A stretch of 51,521 nucleotides of DNA from Stentor coeruleus. Its lineage: Eukaryota; Ciliophora; Heterotrichea; Heterotrichida; Stentoridae. The notes beneath the pieces are model-generated. The model was not told the DNA's origin. It saw nothing but the letters and a program-made list of their open reading frames with translations, and ran no database searches. A program made the position numbers and the translations under genes. Positions 50,016 to 51,521 of this stretch are shown in pieces (position 1 is the first letter of the stretch; each line of letters opens with the position of its first letter). The stretch is from positions 1 to 51,521 of the forward strand of contig MPUH01000477.1 in NCBI GenBank assembly GCA_001970955.1, written 5' to 3'.

Positions 50016-50855
50016 TTACTGAGGGTTACACATTTCATCGCCACACATTTCTGTTTGGGATTCTATCATTAAATGCTTAATTTTACTCATGATTGACTTA
50101 ATAGCAAAAATAGTTTTCGGTAAATCTTCTTCAGGATCAAATTTTAAAGACATTATCATCGGAGTTATATCATGATTATCCTTAAGCCCTTTTAAACCAG
50201 TATAAATATCTTGAGCCTGTCTATGTATAAGATCTAATTCTGACTTTGTTCTAATCAAATCAGGTGGAGTTTTCTTTTTAAGTTGAATATCAAGTTCAAT
50301 CGATAACCTACTATTTTCTTCACTATATTTCTTAACATCTTCGTTTAATAATCTATTTTCTTGTTTTAATTTTTCTATCATGTCGATAGTTGCTGTTAGT
50401 TTCCCACTTAATTCAATGTTTTTTTCTAAGAACTCTTCATTGCTTTGACCTTTTTGTGAAAGCGAATCCACTAATTCATTATATTTTCTTTCATTTTGTA
50501 TTATATCGAGTTCGTGTTTTTTATTTATCTCATCGATTTTTTCTTCGTATTCTAGTTTACAGCTTCTTAGTGTGCTTCTTAAGTTTTTATTTTCTTCTTT
50601 GTATTTTAGAATCTCAGCAGGAAGGTTTACTTTTTCCTGTCCTCCACAAGCTGCGTACATTTGCTTTAGTTTTTCTTTAAGTTTTGATAATTCTTCTTCT
50701 GTTCGCTTTAATCTATATTCTTTTTCGATATATTTTTCTCTTAGTGATTCAAATTCTACTTCGTACTTTTTTTTAAACCTTAGTAGCTCTGAAACTTCAG
50801 TTTCCTTCTTTTTTAACGCAAAGAGTATTTCACTATTACTAATATAGTTTTCCAT
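50016..50855 (-). CDS. Coiled-coil protein, 279 residues
   Basis: Not assigned. Residues about 10-70 (KKKETEVSELLRFKKKYEVE) and about 83-190 are long charged coiled coils with a short break at MYAACGGQEKVNLPAEI. About 205-279 are a compact, partly hydrophobic tail with SELDLIHRQAQDIYTGLKGL and DPEEDLPKTIFAIKSIMSKI, ending in a Cys-containing acidic stretch (MCGDEMCNPQ). The conserved-looking tail suggests a defined interaction module rather than just a rod. No membrane segment. TAA stop. A cytoskeletal or centriolar function is plausible by class only. Confidence 0.8.
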   Translation of the reverse strand: MENYISNSEILFALKKKETEVSELLRFKKKYEVEFESLREKYIEKEYRLKRTEEELSKLKEKLKQMYAACGGQEKVNLPAEILKYKEENKNLRSTLRSCKLEYEEKIDEINKKHELDIIQNERKYNELVDSLSQKGQSNEEFLEKNIELSGKLTATIDMIEKLKQENRLLNEDVKKYSEENSRLSIELDIQLKKKTPPDLIRTKSELDLIHRQAQDIYTGLKGLKDNHDITPMIMSLKFDPEEDLPKTIFAIKSIMSKIKHLMIESQTEMCGDEMCNPQ

Positions 50856-51521
50856 TTATTATACAGGTAACAGGTATTGAGAATTATTTTTTTTTGGATT
50901 ATCATTTCTTTTTAAACTAAATAATAATTTATAGGCTTTTCTATAGATTTATTCCCAATATATGATTGTTTATATTGAAATTATTTGATCTAATATATTT
51001 CTTTAAACCTCAAATATTACGTCAATAAATTTTCTTATGTTTTGCTGTTTCTTTCTGAGTTTTGTTATTTAATAAATTTAAATAGTCTCAATTAAATTTA
51101 GGTTTGATGCTTTAGAGATTATGCTATCTTAGTAAAATTTAAATGTATATAAAATAAAACTTGAAAGAGTTTTATGGATTGTATGACTTTAAATATGTTT
51201 AACTCTCTTTAAGTAAGATTAAATATTTTATCTATCACTTTAATTTTTATCTTTTCATCCTAGTAGAACTTGTCTAAGTCAAGCACTCTCTGTTCCAAAA
51301 GATCACTCGACTTATCAAAGTTCCTCTTAACACTATTTCAGAATTCTACAGTCTAACTCAAGAACTCTCCATTCCAAAAAAATTATTGGTTTACTCAAAA
51401 TTTCAACTTATCAAGGTTTCTCAACTTAGCAAGTCTTAGTGTGCTATTTGAAAATAACAAATACTTCTAATAAACCTATTTATTATCATCAATACCTAAT
51501 CACAATAAAATCTCCATCTCT
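50856..51521. other. Intergenic end of window with degenerate direct repeats
   Basis: No gene seen. 51272-51300 (GTCTAAGTCAAGCACTCTCT...) is repeated at 51351-51379 with about 25 of 29 positions identical. ACTTATCAAAGTTCCTC at 51310 recurs as ACTTATCAAGGTTTCTC at 51406. This indicates an old, partly shuffled duplication of about 80-95 bp. Confidence 0.55.

Noticed and set aside
1-51521. tRNA, rRNA, snRNA genes, CRISPR arrays, telomeric repeats
   Set aside because: No T-arm-like GGTTCRA with matching stems, no GC-rich RNA islands, no spaced short repeats and no terminal telomere-like array were seen. A covariance-model scan would be the decisive check.

Overview
The window is macronuclear-type DNA of a heterotrich ciliate, most probably Stentor or a close relative. 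Four observations support this. It is AT-rich. Coding sequences are long and almost uninterrupted under the standard code. Three genes need removal of an intron of exactly 15 nt (13298-13312, 16822-16836, 41877-41891). The window also carries its own eRF1, whose NIKS and YxCxxxF stop-reading motifs are intact. Of 22 complete genes I count 12 ending in TAA, 9 in TAG and 1 in TGA, and no gene needs an internal TGA read as Trp. That argues against a Blepharisma-type code.

Layout. 1-3180 is mostly non-coding, with a degraded EF-hand-like frame and one hairpin. 3181-11558 holds an EMAPII/AIMP1-like tRNA-binding protein (-), a SPRY protein (+), an RNI-type leucine-rich-repeat/coiled-coil protein (+), an OSBP-related lipid-transfer protein (+) and eRF1 (-). 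11559-17399 has a small unknown gene (-), an SF-assemblin-like striated-fibre protein (+), a 2.5-kb gene-poor stretch and a mitoferrin-like carrier (+). 17489-22671 has a minimal Acinus-like protein and a 1574-residue polypeptide with two complete polycystin-type channel modules, both on the minus strand. 23622-26717 encodes two coiled-coil proteins. 26718-28120 has a decayed gene, a 40-bp tandem repeat and a contig-join duplication. 28121-39058 is a head-to-tail pair of four-domain Cav-type calcium channel genes of about 1740 residues each. 39272-50855 holds a SIKE/FGFR1OP2-like protein, a coiled-coil protein, a CaMKK-like kinase with an N-terminal acylation signal revealed by its intron, a RING/IBR-like protein (-), a lone WGR-domain protein, an anoctamin and two further minus-strand proteins.

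Functionally the window is rich in membrane excitability and Ca2+ signalling: two voltage-gated Ca2+ channels, a double polycystin, a Ca2+-activated anoctamin and a CaMKK-like kinase lie within about 31 kb. Many coiled-coil and cytoskeletal candidates lie among them. This suits a contractile, cortex-rich ciliate, but co-location in a eukaryote is not evidence of co-regulation.

Two global features matter for any reader. First, all eight single-N positions are flanked by direct duplications of 31-145 bp. These are best explained as unmerged contig overlaps. Four of them interrupt genes, which become continuous when the duplication is collapsed. Second, several genes show a strong strand-specific skew: C-rich and nearly G-free on the coding strand upstream and at the 5' end, G-rich at the 3' end. 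No tRNA, rRNA, CRISPR array or recognisable transposon was found.
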